64,000 nucleotides of DNA from Deferribacteres bacterium (lineage in GTDB: Bacteria; Zhuqueibacterota; Zhuqueibacteria; Zhuqueibacterales; Geothermadaptataceae), in contig JACKDF010000001.1 in assembly GCA_020633655.1 (NCBI GenBank), positions 124,001-188,000 of the forward strand, written 5' to 3'. The translations under genes were made by a program, and so were the position numbers. The notes under the pieces are model-generated. The model did no database searches. It was not told the DNA's origin and was given only the letters and a program-made list of their open reading frames with translations. Positions 51,859-60,816 of this stretch are shown in pieces (positions within the stretch are counted from its first letter, which is position 1; every line of letters begins with the position of its first letter).

Positions 51859-51950
51859 ACGCAGAGTCGCCGAGAAGCAGAGTTACGCAGAGAAAAATTT
51901 TTAAAAAACTCTGCGAATCTCTGCACCTTTGCGGCTCGGCATTCGAATTA
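51859..51950. repeat. GCAGAG-type inverted repeat
   Basis: GCAGAGTTACGCAGAG (51877-51892) pairs with CTCTGCGAATCTCTGC (51909-51924) around an AT-rich loop, with GCCGAG (51869) and CTCGGC (51935) as outer arms. ACGCAGAG-rich palindromes are common interspersed repeats in many bacterial genomes. The rest of the 51521-52230 gap holds no gene I would defend. Confidence 0.75.
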
Positions 51951-52230
51951 ATTTTGTTTTTGTTGTTGGCCATAAATCAAGGTATAATTCATATCGTTCG
52001 TTTAACATAGCCTTGAATTATTAAACCACCAACTACAAAATCACATTCACCTTAAATTATTTTTCAGGCAAACTAAAACATGTTTAAAGTTGTCAAATAC
52101 CAGGAACAAGCCAAGGTGCACCTTCGAATTACCATTGCTTTGTAACAAAAAGAAATCCAGAGCGTACGTTCCACTGTTTTCAGAATAACACACTCGCTAT
52201 AAATTTACTCGCAGCATGTTGGAGGAGAAA

Positions 52231-53331
52231 ATGCGACATAATTTCGGCATACATTTGCCAGCTCTTGTTTTAGCCAGCCTCTTAATCGCCCCCTGGGGAT
52301 GTTCAAAAAACGGTGAAGCCGACACGGGCTCAAAGACCGTGGAAGTCACAAAAAAGACAATCACTGATAAAGCGCTTGCCGTTGGTACCCTCGATCCCGA
52401 GAATGAAATATCGGTTAAATCCAAAGTTTCCGGTGTAGTAGAAAGGCTTTATGCCGATGCAGGCGATTTTATCAAAGCCGGTGATCCGCTATTGGAAATT
52501 AAACCCGATCCCACACCGATGGAATTGGCAGAAGCGACACGTAGTGCAGAAATTGCAAAAATTACTTTAAAAAACGCGCAACAGGAGTTGGACCGCGTGA
52601 CCGAGCTGCGTGACCGAAAGCTGCTCTCCAACAAGGAATTCGAAGATGCGACAAGAAATTTTTCCGAAGCAGAAGTTCGTTCTAAAATGGCTGAGGAAAA
52701 ATTAGCAATTTTAGAAAAAGGCAAAGTCAACATTGCCGGAATGAAGATCGAATCGGTGGTTAAAGCGCCTATCAGTGGATTTATTCTCGACAAATCCATC
52801 GATATCGGTGATCCAGTAGTACCGCTTACTTCCTACCAGGAAGGAACCGTGCTGATGACGATGGCCGACATGTCCAGCCTTGTTTTTAAAGGATCCGTGG
52901 ATGAAATCGACGTCGGTAAATTGAAAATCGGCATGAAAGCGAGTATCGATGTTGGTGCTATTCCGGGTGAGGATGACCTAACCGGTGTATTGGATAAAAT
53001 ATCGCTCAAAGCACAGAAAGATGATAATGCCACCGTCTTCCCCATTGAAATTAAACTTGACCCCACAGATAAAATAGTCCTGCGTGCCGGCTATTCGGCT
53101 AATGCCAATATTATCATTTTACGTAAAGAAAACGTGCTCACACTGCCCGAACGCGTCGTCACATTTCGCAGTGATTCCGCCTTTGTGCGCATTCCTGCCC
53201 TCGGTGGCGATGAAGAATCCGAAGAAGTTCGTATCGAGACGGGTCTTTCCGACGCCATCTCCATTGAAGTCCTGAGCGGCTTGAAGGAAGGACAAAAAGT
53301 ACTGGAAAAACCGGTAAAAACCATTGAATAG
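52231..53331 (+). CDS. MacA/HlyD-type periplasmic adaptor
   Basis: A 366-residue membrane-fusion protein. The N-terminal signal ends in APWGC, a possible but poor lipobox. The barrel-sandwich (lipoyl-like) halves are SKVSGVVERLYADAGDFIKAGDPLLEI and APISGFILDKSIDIGDPVVPL, separated by a coiled-coil hairpin (about 95-165). A beta-barrel domain follows. The ATG at 52231 has GGAGG five bases upstream. It is 9 bases before the first permease gene, so it is the adaptor of that transporter. Confidence 0.92.
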   Translation: MRHNFGIHLPALVLASLLIAPWGCSKNGEADTGSKTVEVTKKTITDKALAVGTLDPENEISVKSKVSGVVERLYADAGDFIKAGDPLLEIKPDPTPMELAEATRSAEIAKITLKNAQQELDRVTELRDRKLLSNKEFEDATRNFSEAEVRSKMAEEKLAILEKGKVNIAGMKIESVVKAPISGFILDKSIDIGDPVVPLTSYQEGTVLMTMADMSSLVFKGSVDEIDVGKLKIGMKASIDVGAIPGEDDLTGVLDKISLKAQKDDNATVFPIEIKLDPTDKIVLRAGYSANANIIILRKENVLTLPERVVTFRSDSAFVRIPALGGDEESEEVRIETGLSDAISIEVLSGLKEGQKVLEKPVKTIE

Positions 53332-53340
53332 GAGCTGAGG

Positions 53341-54582
53341 ATGCACCTGTCCACAAATTTAAAAATGCTCTTCAGCGATTTGCGTGCCCAGAAACTACGT
53401 ACCATTTTAACCATATTCGGCATCATGTGGGGCACGATGTCGGTGATTCTTCTGCTGGCGTTCGGCAGTGGCGTCGAGCGGCAAAATCTGAAAAACATGG
53501 CGGGAATCGGCGATGGCGTGGTCATTGTCTGGGGTGGAAAGACCGGAATTCCTCACAAAGGATTTAACAAAGGGCGAAATATACGGCTCAAATACGAGGA
53601 TGCCTATTTGTTGCGCCGGGAAATCCCGGAAATCGATCTCATTAGCCCGGAGTATTCAACCTACAATGCGCGTGTCCGTGGACCGGAAAATGTCGATCAA
53701 ACCAATATCACTGGCATCATCCCGGAATATGAAGACATTCGTAACGTATTTGTGCAACAGGGTGGCCGCTTTATCAATGACCACGATATGGCGAACAATG
53801 TGCGTACAGCAGTGATTGGTGACAAAATCTGCAATTTTCTTTTTGGCACGACGGAAAACATCGTCGGTCGGTTTGTTAGAATCAATAAAATTCCCTTCCG
53901 GGTGGTCGGCGTCACGCAGAAGAAGGTGCAAAATTCCAATTACAATACCCGTGATGAAAATCGTGTCTTCATTCCAGCGACCACTTTTCGAGCTATTTTT
54001 GGCCACAAGTACATCGAAAATCTGGTTTATAAACCAGTTTCCCCACTTTACAGTAAATCCATTGAAGAACGGTTATACAGCACGCTTGGGAAAAAATATT
54101 TATTCGATGCAAAAGATGAAGATGCTCTATGGATCTGGGACACGGCAGAGTTTTTGAAAGTATTTGTGGCATTTATGGCCGGATTTAAAATTTTCCTCGG
54201 TGTTATCGGCAGTTTTACACTAACAGTTGGCGGGGTCGGCGTTGCCAATATTATGTACGTTGTTGTAAGAGAACGTACCAAAGAAATTGGCATCAAACGC
54301 GCTGTTGGCGCCAGAAGACGCACTATCCTTTTTCAGTTTCTCTTCGAAACCTTTGTTATCGTCGCCATAGGTGCAATCGTTGGTTTTGGCCTTGCGGCAG
54401 GTCTGGTGGAGCTGCTACAGTTATTGCCGGATGAAGCAGCAGAAATGGTTGGCCGCCCTGAATTGTCGGGTTCTGTAGCCATTGTCAGCATTTTATTGCT
54501 GGGTCTGGTTGCCCTCTTTGCTGGTTATTTTCCAGCCCGCCGTGCATCGGTTGTCGATCCGGTTAACGCATTGCATGCATAA
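53341..54582 (+). CDS. ABC transporter permease, MacB/FtsX type (first)
   Basis: A 413-residue permease with one N-terminal helix (LRTILTIFGIMWGTMSVILLLAFGSG), a large periplasmic MacB_PCD domain (about 50-270), and three C-terminal helices of the FtsX domain (GGVGVANIMYVVVRERTKEIGIKRAVGARRR is the coupling region). It ends with ARRASVVDPVNALHA, typical of the family. No ATP-binding domain is fused. Co-transcribed with the adaptor. A partner ATPase is missing nearby. Confidence 0.93.
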   Translation: MHLSTNLKMLFSDLRAQKLRTILTIFGIMWGTMSVILLLAFGSGVERQNLKNMAGIGDGVVIVWGGKTGIPHKGFNKGRNIRLKYEDAYLLRREIPEIDLISPEYSTYNARVRGPENVDQTNITGIIPEYEDIRNVFVQQGGRFINDHDMANNVRTAVIGDKICNFLFGTTENIVGRFVRINKIPFRVVGVTQKKVQNSNYNTRDENRVFIPATTFRAIFGHKYIENLVYKPVSPLYSKSIEERLYSTLGKKYLFDAKDEDALWIWDTAEFLKVFVAFMAGFKIFLGVIGSFTLTVGGVGVANIMYVVVRERTKEIGIKRAVGARRRTILFQFLFETFVIVAIGAIVGFGLAAGLVELLQLLPDEAAEMVGRPELSGSVAIVSILLLGLVALFAGYFPARRASVVDPVNALHA

Positions 54583-54612
54583 TGCTTTAGCACCTGATGT
54601 GCCCTGTGAGCG

Positions 54613-54728
54613 ATGGGGGCTGAATCAAAACATGATTTAATGGCCGCAAAGCGACATTTATGTCGTAAGTTTAAGCTCAAGAATGAGCGACGTGAATGTC
54701 GCGTCACAGGTTTTGATTCATCCCCCCA
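54613..54728. repeat. Inverted-repeat element between the two permease genes
   Basis: GGGGGCTGAATCAAAAC (54615) pairs with GTTTTGATTCATCCCCC (54710-54726), with an inner pair GCGACATTTATGTCG / CGACGTGAATGTCGC. The flanking TTTATGATTAGAGCATGTTATG (54739-54760) resembles the right end of the dispersed palindrome family. Confidence 0.75.
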
Positions 54729-54812
54729 ATCTTTGGATTTATGATTAGAGCATGTTATGATATTGATTAAGTGCCAGGCACATTTTTTTATATTGAAAGT
54801 GGAGAAAATGAA

Positions 54813-56069
54813 ATGTTCATGAAAACCTGGTTGTTGGTGCAGGAATTTCTGTTCGATCTAAAAAACCAGAAAACCCGTGCATTTCTGACGACATTTGCTG
54901 TTGCATGGGGCACATTTTCCGTCGTGATGTTGCTCGCCTTTGGTGAAGGGCTTGCACTGCAGATGCAGAAAGGCTTGCTGGCAAACGGTGATAACATCAT
55001 TCGAATTTACGGCGGTAATTCGTCCATCGATTACAAAGGTTTACCCAAAGGCCGTTCGATACGCCTGCACCCGGAAGATGCGAAATTATTGCTGGACACC
55101 AATCCGGATATCGATATGGCCAGCCCGGCTTACGGTCGCCGTTTGGCAGCAGAGTACAATGGCAAGTCGACAACCTCAGGGTATACTGTAGGGGTAAATC
55201 CGGGATTCGAAGACATGCGCCGCATGTATCCCCTTGCTGGTGGACGGTTTTTAAATGAAATTGACGTGGAGCACAAACGCCGAGTAGCCTTTCTCGGTGC
55301 AAAAATCGCGGAACAGCTCTTTGGTGACGAAGATCCGGTTGGGAAAGATTTTAAGCTGGAAAATTTTACCTTTAGAATCGTTGGCACCATGGCAGAAAAA
55401 TTTCAGAACAATATGAGCAATGGCCCCGACGATCGCCGCATCGTGATTCCCCACACCACATTCAATTCGATTTGGCCACGCCGAAGTGTGTGGTATATCG
55501 CATTACGTCCACGCATTTCCAATTTGCACATGTCTGTGCGTCAACGCGCAATGGAAATACTTGGTGCAAAATACCGATTCGATCCCAAGGATGACCGGGC
55601 GTTATATTTTAATGACAGTGTTGAAAATGCTGCGACAACGAGAAAAATTTTTGATGGGATTCAAATTTTTCTAGGCGCTGTTGGCGGGATGACGCTGTTC
55701 ATCGCCGGTGTTGGAATCGCCAATATCATGTATGTTGTTGTAAAGGAGCGCACACGAGAAATCGGAATTAAACGCGCCATTGGTGCACGGCGTCGGCACA
55801 TCGTCAGCCAATTTATGCTTGAATCTATTCTGCTTACCGGAGTTGGCGGATTCTTCGGTCTGGGGTTCGCCTTAACCATTATCTCACTCTTCAAACTTAT
55901 CCCCACCGAAGGAAACGGCGCTCTGGAAATGATTGGAACACCGACTTTTTCTCCGGGCATTGCATTTTTTACACTTGCAACCCTCGTGAGCATTGGATTA
56001 TTCGCAGGTATTTACCCAGCCCGAAGAGCATCGCGAATTGAACCTGTTGAAGCCTTGCGTTACGAGTAG
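54813..56069 (+). CDS. ABC transporter permease, MacB/FtsX type (second)
   Basis: A 418-residue permease related to the one at 53341, with the same plan: N-terminal helix (FLTTFAVAWGTFSVVMLLAFGEG), MacB_PCD periplasmic domain, and FtsX helices (GVGIANIMYVVVKERTREIGIKRAIGARRRHI). The ATG at 54813 has GGAG eight bases upstream; a GTG at 54771 would add 14 residues without a site. The pair probably forms a heterodimeric permease. An element of about 116 bp separates the two genes. Confidence 0.92.
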   Translation: MFMKTWLLVQEFLFDLKNQKTRAFLTTFAVAWGTFSVVMLLAFGEGLALQMQKGLLANGDNIIRIYGGNSSIDYKGLPKGRSIRLHPEDAKLLLDTNPDIDMASPAYGRRLAAEYNGKSTTSGYTVGVNPGFEDMRRMYPLAGGRFLNEIDVEHKRRVAFLGAKIAEQLFGDEDPVGKDFKLENFTFRIVGTMAEKFQNNMSNGPDDRRIVIPHTTFNSIWPRRSVWYIALRPRISNLHMSVRQRAMEILGAKYRFDPKDDRALYFNDSVENAATTRKIFDGIQIFLGAVGGMTLFIAGVGIANIMYVVVKERTREIGIKRAIGARRRHIVSQFMLESILLTGVGGFFGLGFALTIISLFKLIPTEGNGALEMIGTPTFSPGIAFFTLATLVSIGLFAGIYPARRASRIEPVEALRYE

Positions 56070-56075
56070 AATTCT

Positions 56076-56531
56076 GTGAGCTATCTCTTCCTCAAAGTCA
56101 TCCACATTTTCAGCGCAATGCTGCTGCTTGGGACTGGCCTGGGCAGCGCATTCGCTTTGTTTTCCGTTTACAAACGGTCATCTCCTGCCACATTCAAGGA
56201 TGTTCTCAGGCATGTGATTTTTGCAGACATCCTGTTCACCTCTCCGGCTGTCTTCATTCAACTCATCACTGGTATTTTTCTGGCAAAAGAGATCAATCTC
56301 CTTTGGACAACCTGGTTCTGGATTGTTCTTTTTATGAGTTTTTTTGTTTTTATTTTGTGGGTTATTGCATTTATTGTGCAGAAGAAAATGGATGCCTTAC
56401 TGGCGAGCTCGAATTCCCTGTCGCTGCAAATTCATCGACTCATGAAAATATGGATTTATCTCGGTATCCCTGCATTTCTTGCATCGATTTATCTGCTCTA
56501 TTTAATGGTTTTCAAAACGTTGGGAATTTAA
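56076..56531 (+). CDS. DUF2269-like integral membrane protein
   Basis: A 151-residue protein with four hydrophobic helices. The first helix (FLKVIHIFSAMLLLGTGLGSAFAL) holds the His and Gly pattern of the DUF2269 family. It starts at GTG 56076, only 6 bases after the second permease stop, so it is part of the transporter operon. Its function is not known. Confidence 0.82.
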   Translation: MSYLFLKVIHIFSAMLLLGTGLGSAFALFSVYKRSSPATFKDVLRHVIFADILFTSPAVFIQLITGIFLAKEINLLWTTWFWIVLFMSFFVFILWVIAFIVQKKMDALLASSNSLSLQIHRLMKIWIYLGIPAFLASIYLLYLMVFKTLGI

Positions 56532-56713
56532 TGCTTCGTGCCGGATTTAATTTTTAGTTTCAAGTCCCGGCATATCACGGTTCCTGATAAAGTGACGGGA
56601 ATCCTGCGAGTTTAAAAAGCAGGCAGTCCGATTGAGATCTACCGGATAAAATAGTTTAAATCCGTAAAAATTCAAAACTCACATCCTACAATAAAACACC
56701 AGAAAAGATCAAA

Positions 56714-58129
56714 ATGAATACACAAGATTTTCGTAAACACGCCCACGAGCTCGTAGACTGGATGGCTGACTACTTTGAGAATATTGAAAAATACCCGGTA
56801 AAATCCCAGGTCCAGCCCGGTGAGATCTATTGTCAACTTCCCGATTCCCCACCGGAAAATGGTGAGTCGATGGAAAAAATTATGGCCGATTTTGAGAAAA
56901 TTATTCTGCCCGGAATAACCCACTGGCAAAGTCCGAACTTTCATGCTTTTTTTACTGCAAACTCCAGCTATCCATCGGTTCTGGCAGAAATGCTTACGGC
57001 CACATTGGGCGCCCAATGTATGATTTGGGAAACCAGTCCCGCTGCCGCCGAGCTTGAGGAACAAGTTCTAAACTGGCTGAAGGAAATGCTCGCCTTACCG
57101 TCGCACTTTGAAGGCGTGATTCAAGATACGGCCTCCTCCGCGACGCTTTGTGCCATTTTAACTGCTCGCGAAAAAGCATCCAATTATCAAACCAACCAAC
57201 AAGGTTTAGCCAAAAACAGCTATCGAATATACTGCTCAACACAAACGCATTCGTCGGTGGATAAAGCTGTTCGCATCGCTGGACTCGGACACGAAAACCT
57301 GGTAAAAGTTGAAGTTGACGAGGAACAAGCACTAAAACCGCTTGCCCTGCAGTCAGCTATTGAGGCAGATTTACAAGCAGGGTTGCATCCTTTATGTGTT
57401 GTCGCTTCGCTGGGCACAACGGGTACAACGGCAGTCGACCCTCTTGCAGCAATAGCCCAGATTTGTGTTGAGCACAAAATTTGGCTGCACGTGGATGCCG
57501 CATTTTCCGGTACCGCCCTCGTGTTGCCGGAATTTCGCTGGATTGCCAGGGGGCTGGAATTCGCCGACAGTTTCGTTTTCAATCCGCATAAATGGATGTT
57601 TACCAATTTTGATTGCTCGGCTTATTATGTAAAGGACGTACAGGCACTCATTCAAACATTCTCAATTTTACCGGAATATTTAAAAACCAAAACACGTGGA
57701 TTGGTGAACGATTACCGCGATTGGGGGATTGCCCTTGGCAGGCGTTTCCGGGCGTTAAAACTGTGGTTTGTGATTCGTACTTTTGGTGTTGAAGGTATTC
57801 GTGAAAGGGTACGTTTCCATATCGATCTTGCAAAAAATTTGAGCGAAGTAATTGCAGAGCATCCCCATTTTGAAATAATGGCTCCGACTCTGTTTAACGC
57901 CCTCTTTTTCCGGTTTAAGCCGGCACTATCCTCAGAGGATGAATTAAACACATTGAATGAACAACTTGTGCATGCCTTAAACGAGAGTGGATCCATTTAT
58001 TTAACACATACAAAAATTTCTGGAAAATATATCATTCGCATGGTGATCGGTCAAACCTACGTGGAAGAACGCCATGTGAAAAAAGCCTGGAAGATTATTC
58101 AGGAAACGGCACATAAGTTAGGTGGATAA
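56714..58129 (+). CDS. PLP-dependent group II decarboxylase (aromatic amino acid type)
   Basis: A 471-residue decarboxylase of the aromatic-L-amino-acid decarboxylase family, converting an amino acid (perhaps Trp, Tyr or Phe) to its amine. Seen: HWQSPNFHAFF near the N-terminus, H179 (THSSVDKA) stacking on PLP, D261 (HVDAAFSGTA), and the PLP Lys K293 in FNPHKWMFTNFDCSA. At full length it matches animal and bacterial AADCs. The ribosome binding site is weak. No transporter for the amine is adjacent. The substrate cannot be fixed from sequence. Confidence 0.9.
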   Translation: MNTQDFRKHAHELVDWMADYFENIEKYPVKSQVQPGEIYCQLPDSPPENGESMEKIMADFEKIILPGITHWQSPNFHAFFTANSSYPSVLAEMLTATLGAQCMIWETSPAAAELEEQVLNWLKEMLALPSHFEGVIQDTASSATLCAILTAREKASNYQTNQQGLAKNSYRIYCSTQTHSSVDKAVRIAGLGHENLVKVEVDEEQALKPLALQSAIEADLQAGLHPLCVVASLGTTGTTAVDPLAAIAQICVEHKIWLHVDAAFSGTALVLPEFRWIARGLEFADSFVFNPHKWMFTNFDCSAYYVKDVQALIQTFSILPEYLKTKTRGLVNDYRDWGIALGRRFRALKLWFVIRTFGVEGIRERVRFHIDLAKNLSEVIAEHPHFEIMAPTLFNALFFRFKPALSSEDELNTLNEQLVHALNESGSIYLTHTKISGKYIIRMVIGQTYVEERHVKKAWKIIQETAHKLGG

Positions 58130-58579
58130 GCATCCCCTGCAGACACTGATTCAGTGAAAAGCTGACATTTGGCCCGTGCAGGCGACAACTCAATTTTTAT
58201 CTGGGACAATGGTGCCCTTTCGTAGCTCTCAGTAAATTTCACACGATTTAGCCGGAAAAATCTATCAAAGGACTGCAATAACTATTAACAATTCACATAA
58301 CACTATTTAAGAAAATAAATAGTCCCGTCTAATCGAAGCAGCTCATCACCAACACTCCCCTTACAACTTCACATTTCCGACGCTCCTATGACATAAAATT
58401 CACAGTATTTTTCATGGAAAGTGTTCGATACCAAGTATCAGAATCTTTAAAAGTTAAGCTTAACATATTAATCACTGAAAACTCAGAAGTATCCCGCAAA
58501 TTACAATAGTCCCGGTCAGTTTGCACCAAAACAACAAATATTTCATGTAGAAACTGGGAAATTTGGTTCATTCAAAAAG
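58130..58579. other. Gap upstream of the chemotaxis operon
   Basis: 450 bases with no gene I would defend. A small hairpin CACTGATTCAGTG (about 58145-58157) lies just after the decarboxylase gene and is the only notable structure. A promoter for the chemotaxis genes should lie here but no clear box was identified. Confidence 0.5.
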
Positions 58580-60379
58580 ATGAAAAACAACACCATTCAG
58601 GAAACTCTGAATTCGCTTGGCACGATCATCGAAAAAATCCGGAAATTTTTTCCGGTTGCCGAGAATGAATTTCTCGAAGCAGGGAATAAACTCGCTCTGT
58701 TTGCTGAAAACGCCAGGCTGATTTTTGATTTATCTGCTTCAATTTCAGAAAACATGACCACGGAGATGTTCTCGGAGGACTTAAATTCCCTGGAGCATAT
58801 TTGGCAAAATTTGCGGATTTTGATCGAGGACTCAACGAAACACTGGGAAGAGAATAATGAAAATTTAAAAAACTTAGCGAAGTACATCCAGCAGCTGGAA
58901 GTTATCCTCACCAGATTTAAAAAAATTGTTAAGCAAATGTCTATGCTCGCGATAGCGACAAGAATTGAAAGCACACGATTACGTGAAAATCATCAGAATT
59001 TTAATGCGCTGGCAGATGAGGTTGGAGAACTGGCAGAAATGATTTTCATAAAATCATCCACAAGTTTACAACGTAGTCAAGTACTCCTTTCAGCAGGAGA
59101 AACCACACTCCTGAGCATGAATCAATTGCGCCAGGACCTTGAGACCGAAACATCATCGATTGCAATTCAAGTTCAAAGCGACATTCAATCATTGCAGCAG
59201 CATGTGAACGAACATACTGTTTTGTCAAATCGGTTAGTCGAATTGCCACAACAGGTCCATACTGACATTGGTACCATTGTCATCTCACTGCAGTTTCACG
59301 ACATCATTCGACAAAAAGTTGAACATACCGTTGAAGTTTTTCAAGAATATCGAGATGAATTAACTTTGGAAAATCCTGATTTGGCAGGTTTAAACCTAAT
59401 GCACGTTGAGGATATACTGGTTCGTGCGATTAAAGCTTTGAAGTTACAGGATCTGCATTTGACACAAGCCCAAATCGAAATGATTGATGCCGTGTCAAAA
59501 GTATCGAGCAATTTACAAAATGTGGTCGGTAAAGTAGAACTCATCACGGCTGCATCCAAAAACCTCTCCGGTTTGAGCGAACACACAGAGTCCTCTTTGC
59601 TGGATAATCTGGCAAGAAACATTGCCGATACTGCGGAACAGATTAAAAGACGTTTTGAAATATTTGACCATCTAAATAGTTCGATTTTTTCAACACTTTC
59701 CCATGTAGAAGAAATATCTACACTAGTCAAAGAGATTGAAAGCGTCGGCGAAAAAATTGAAATGATTGCGATCAACGCTCAGGTGCATGCGATTCGTACA
59801 GGGAGCGATGGCGCTGCCCTCGGTGTTATCGCCAGGGATATTCAACGGCTTGCTTACCTTGCCCAATACCAGACATCAGATCTTTCCAAGATAATTGTAA
59901 AAATTCGTGTTGCAGAGAAAAATTTAAAAGACACGTATGATATCAGCCGTTCTAGCGAAAATGAGAGAATGCAGAACCTGACCCAGGATATTAAATCACT
60001 TATCGATAATATGCATCAACAACACACACAGGCTACGCAATTGCTCACAAAAATGGCAACAATGAATTCCGATCTCGCTGCAAAAATCAAAGGCTACCTT
60101 CCTCAAATAAACATACACACTTCTTTCACGCTGCTCATCGATGGAGTGAAAGAAATACTCAGAGAAACTGTAATGAAAATTGAACAGATGTATCCGGATT
60201 TGGCGCACGAAACATCAACCAGCATGGAGAATATTGCCGAACGTTACACGATGATGAGTGAAAGGGTCGTACACAACCAATTTATTAAGGGTAACGAATC
60301 AGGGACAGAACAGATGGAACCCAGCCAGATTATCATTGATACCGTTGTCGATGACGACAGCAATATCGAGTTTTTTTAA
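58580..60379 (+). CDS. Soluble MCP-like signalling protein with CheZ-like motif
   Basis: A 599-residue, largely helical coiled-coil protein without membrane helices. Two segments resemble the MCP signalling tip: about 120-155 (MLAIATRIESTRL...FNALADEVGELAE) and about 393-427 (IEMIAINAQVHAIRTGSDGAALGVIARDIQRLA). Between them, LQFHDIIRQKVEH holds D241 and Q245 in the DxxxQ spacing of the CheZ phosphatase motif. CheY and CheA follow directly, so it is part of the same chemotaxis-like pathway. It ends in an acidic tail (DDDSNIEFF). No ligand domain was recognised. It may act as receptor, phosphatase or both. Confidence 0.75.
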   Translation: MKNNTIQETLNSLGTIIEKIRKFFPVAENEFLEAGNKLALFAENARLIFDLSASISENMTTEMFSEDLNSLEHIWQNLRILIEDSTKHWEENNENLKNLAKYIQQLEVILTRFKKIVKQMSMLAIATRIESTRLRENHQNFNALADEVGELAEMIFIKSSTSLQRSQVLLSAGETTLLSMNQLRQDLETETSSIAIQVQSDIQSLQQHVNEHTVLSNRLVELPQQVHTDIGTIVISLQFHDIIRQKVEHTVEVFQEYRDELTLENPDLAGLNLMHVEDILVRAIKALKLQDLHLTQAQIEMIDAVSKVSSNLQNVVGKVELITAASKNLSGLSEHTESSLLDNLARNIADTAEQIKRRFEIFDHLNSSIFSTLSHVEEISTLVKEIESVGEKIEMIAINAQVHAIRTGSDGAALGVIARDIQRLAYLAQYQTSDLSKIIVKIRVAEKNLKDTYDISRSSENERMQNLTQDIKSLIDNMHQQHTQATQLLTKMATMNSDLAAKIKGYLPQINIHTSFTLLIDGVKEILRETVMKIEQMYPDLAHETSTSMENIAERYTMMSERVVHNQFIKGNESGTEQMEPSQIIIDTVVDDDSNIEFF

Positions 60380-60421
60380 AGGGGAAGTCAGAGAGATCAC
60401 TATCAAGGAGTGCATTAAAAT

Positions 60422-60790
60422 ATGAGTAAAACAATAATGACCGTGGACGATTCCGCCAGTATCCGTCAAATGGTTGCTTTTTCGCTCAAACAAGCTGGGT
60501 ACAATGTTATTGAAGCGGTCGACGGGGCGGACGCTCTAAACCAGCTGGCGACTAAATCAATCGATATGCTGGTGACAGATTTGAATATGCCCAACGTGAA
60601 TGGTGTCGAATTGATTCGCCAGGTGCGAAAGATGGCAGCTTATCGATTTATCCCAATCATCATGCTTACTACAGAATCGCAAGAGACAAAAAAAAGTGAG
60701 GGAAAAGCAGCTGGAGCAACCGCGTGGGTCATCAAACCTTTTCGGCCGGAACAATTGGTTGCAATTGCAAATAAAGTACTACGCAAATGA
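60422..60790 (+). CDS. cheY: CheY-like response regulator
   Basis: A 122-residue single-domain receiver: acidic pair D9/D10 (TVDDSASIRQM), phosphoacceptor D53 (VTDLNMPNVNG), the Thr in MLTTES and the switch Lys in VIKPFRPEQL. This is a full CheY set. AAGGAG lies 11 bases before the ATG. It is 42 bases after the MCP-like gene and 26 bases before cheA, in one operon. Confidence 0.95.
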   Translation: MSKTIMTVDDSASIRQMVAFSLKQAGYNVIEAVDGADALNQLATKSIDMLVTDLNMPNVNGVELIRQVRKMAAYRFIPIIMLTTESQETKKSEGKAAGATAWVIKPFRPEQLVAIANKVLRK

Positions 60791-60816
60791 ATCGTTAAAG
60801 GAAGAGATAATCAGGA

